DNA from: an uncultured Erythrobacter sp.
Lineage (GTDB): Bacteria; Pseudomonadota; Alphaproteobacteria; Sphingomonadales; Sphingomonadaceae
Direction of reading: 5' to 3'
Assembly: GCA_947493165.1 (NCBI GenBank)
Contig: CANLPY010000001.1
Location: 434,001-498,000 of the forward strand
DNA: 64,000 nt
The notes beneath the pieces are model-generated. The model was not told where the DNA came from. It saw only the letters and a list, made by a program, of their open reading frames with translations, and did no database searches. Below are positions 63,598 to 64,000 of the stretch, piece by piece. Numbering within the stretch: position 1 is the stretch's first letter; each line of letters begins with the position of its first letter. A program made the position numbers and the translations under genes.

Positions 63598-64000
63598 ATG
63601 GCAATTGATGAGGCGAAAGAGTTCACCCCGATCAACATTGCCATTCTGACGGTTTCCGACACACGGACGCAGGCCGACGATACCTCTGGCGATATTCTTG
63701 CCGCGCGCGTGACGGATAAAGGCCATATTCTTGCGGCGCGCATGATTGTGAAAGATGATGCGGCGCTTCTTGCGGATCAGATTGAAGCGTGGGTTAACGA
63801 TCCGCAGATCGATGCAATTATCAGCACTGGCGGAACCGGCCTGACGGGGCGCGATGTCACGCCAGAAGCGCTTGCGCGAGTAAAGGATGCCCGGGATATT
63901 CCAGGCTTTGGCGAGCTGTTCCGCTGGCTCAGCTACAAGTCAATCGGGACCAGCACTGTGCAATCGCGCGCCTGCGCCATTGTTGCGCGGGGCACTTATA
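63598..64000 (+). CDS. moaB: Molybdenum cofactor biosynthesis protein B, 3' end missing
   Basis: The first 134 codons are in the window; the gene runs off the right edge. ISTGGTGLTGRDVTPEAL, the molybdopterin-binding segment, and PGFGELFRWLSYKSIGTST match MoaB/MogA enzymes that adenylate molybdopterin. Translation begins at ATG after GGGCGACGTA. It is the last gene in the visible operon with the transglycosylase. Confidence 0.95.
   Translation, partial: MAIDEAKEFTPINIAILTVSDTRTQADDTSGDILAARVTDKGHILAARMIVKDDAALLADQIEAWVNDPQIDAIISTGGTGLTGRDVTPEALARVKDARDIPGFGELFRWLSYKSIGTSTVQSRACAIVARGTY

Noticed and set aside
1..64000. Mobile elements, CRISPR arrays, tRNA or rRNA genes, toxin-antitoxin or phage-defence genes
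   Set aside because: No transposase, integrase, regularly spaced repeats, tRNA-like cloverleafs or defence families were seen on either strand; by eye only, so short or degraded copies could be missed.

Overview
The window looks like one contiguous chromosomal stretch from an alphaproteobacterium, most likely a sphingomonad of the Erythrobacteraceae type. This is inferred from gene content, not from a search. The pointers are a complex I operon in alphaproteobacterial order, an RNase E whose S1 domain is split by a long acidic/basic insert and which ends in a GWW motif, a fabA-fabB-fabI cluster, an amidase-PBP1A-prfB cluster, and an XrtA (exosortase A)-type exopolysaccharide locus of the kind common in sphingomonads. 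Genes are packed tightly, often with ATGA or GTGA overlaps. I see no insertion sequences, tRNA or rRNA genes, CRISPR arrays or prophage genes.

Layout. Positions 1-10015 (minus strand) hold nuoA, B, C, D, E, F, G, H, I and the first codons of nuoJ. Five extra reading frames are threaded between the core subunits: two exported proteins (214 and 162 aa) and three very small membrane proteins (60, 71 and 39 aa). All but one pair of ends in this array overlap by a few bases. Positions 10163-16770 hold an aldehyde dehydrogenase, a thiolase, a lipoprotein, an SH3-domain protein, a D-2-hydroxyacid dehydrogenase, an ammonium transporter and a GNAT. Positions 16780-19394 are fabI, fabB and fabA. Positions 19516-24985 hold a lipobox-bearing methyltransferase, prfB, PBP1A and a cell-wall amidase, all on the minus strand. 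Divergent from these is rne, with a 444-bp leader region that contains a strong hairpin.

Positions 28206-32323 hold a methyltransferase, an unassigned PLP enzyme, a divergent ATP-grasp ligase and an SDR. Positions 32458-34831 hold sdhB, a PaaI-type thioesterase and zapE. Positions 34828-52849 are an 18-kb XrtA/PEP-CTERM-type exopolysaccharide locus. Its minus-strand part encodes a small-molecule module (acyl-CoA ligase, PLP decarboxylase), then export protein, chain-length regulator, tyrosine kinase, outer-membrane protein, ATPase, deacetylase, FemAB protein, glycosyltransferase, exosortase and amidotransferase. The divergent plus-strand part encodes an acyltransferase, an acyl carrier protein and two alpha/beta hydrolases.

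Positions 52860-60909 (minus) form a housekeeping run: ETF-quinone oxidoreductase, a 52-aa unknown, ispE, N-formylglutamate amidohydrolase, ilvD, a lipoprotein, NAD(P)HX repair enzyme and a 23S rRNA methyltransferase-like enzyme. Positions 61001-64000 (plus) hold a cysteine-free uracil-DNA-glycosylase-like protein, a lytic transglycosylase and the start of moaB.

The three most interesting areas are the extra proteins inside the nuo operon; the exopolysaccharide-linked ligase/decarboxylase/carrier-protein/acyltransferase/hydrolase module, whose chemistry is unassigned; and the divergent PLP-enzyme/ATP-grasp pair.
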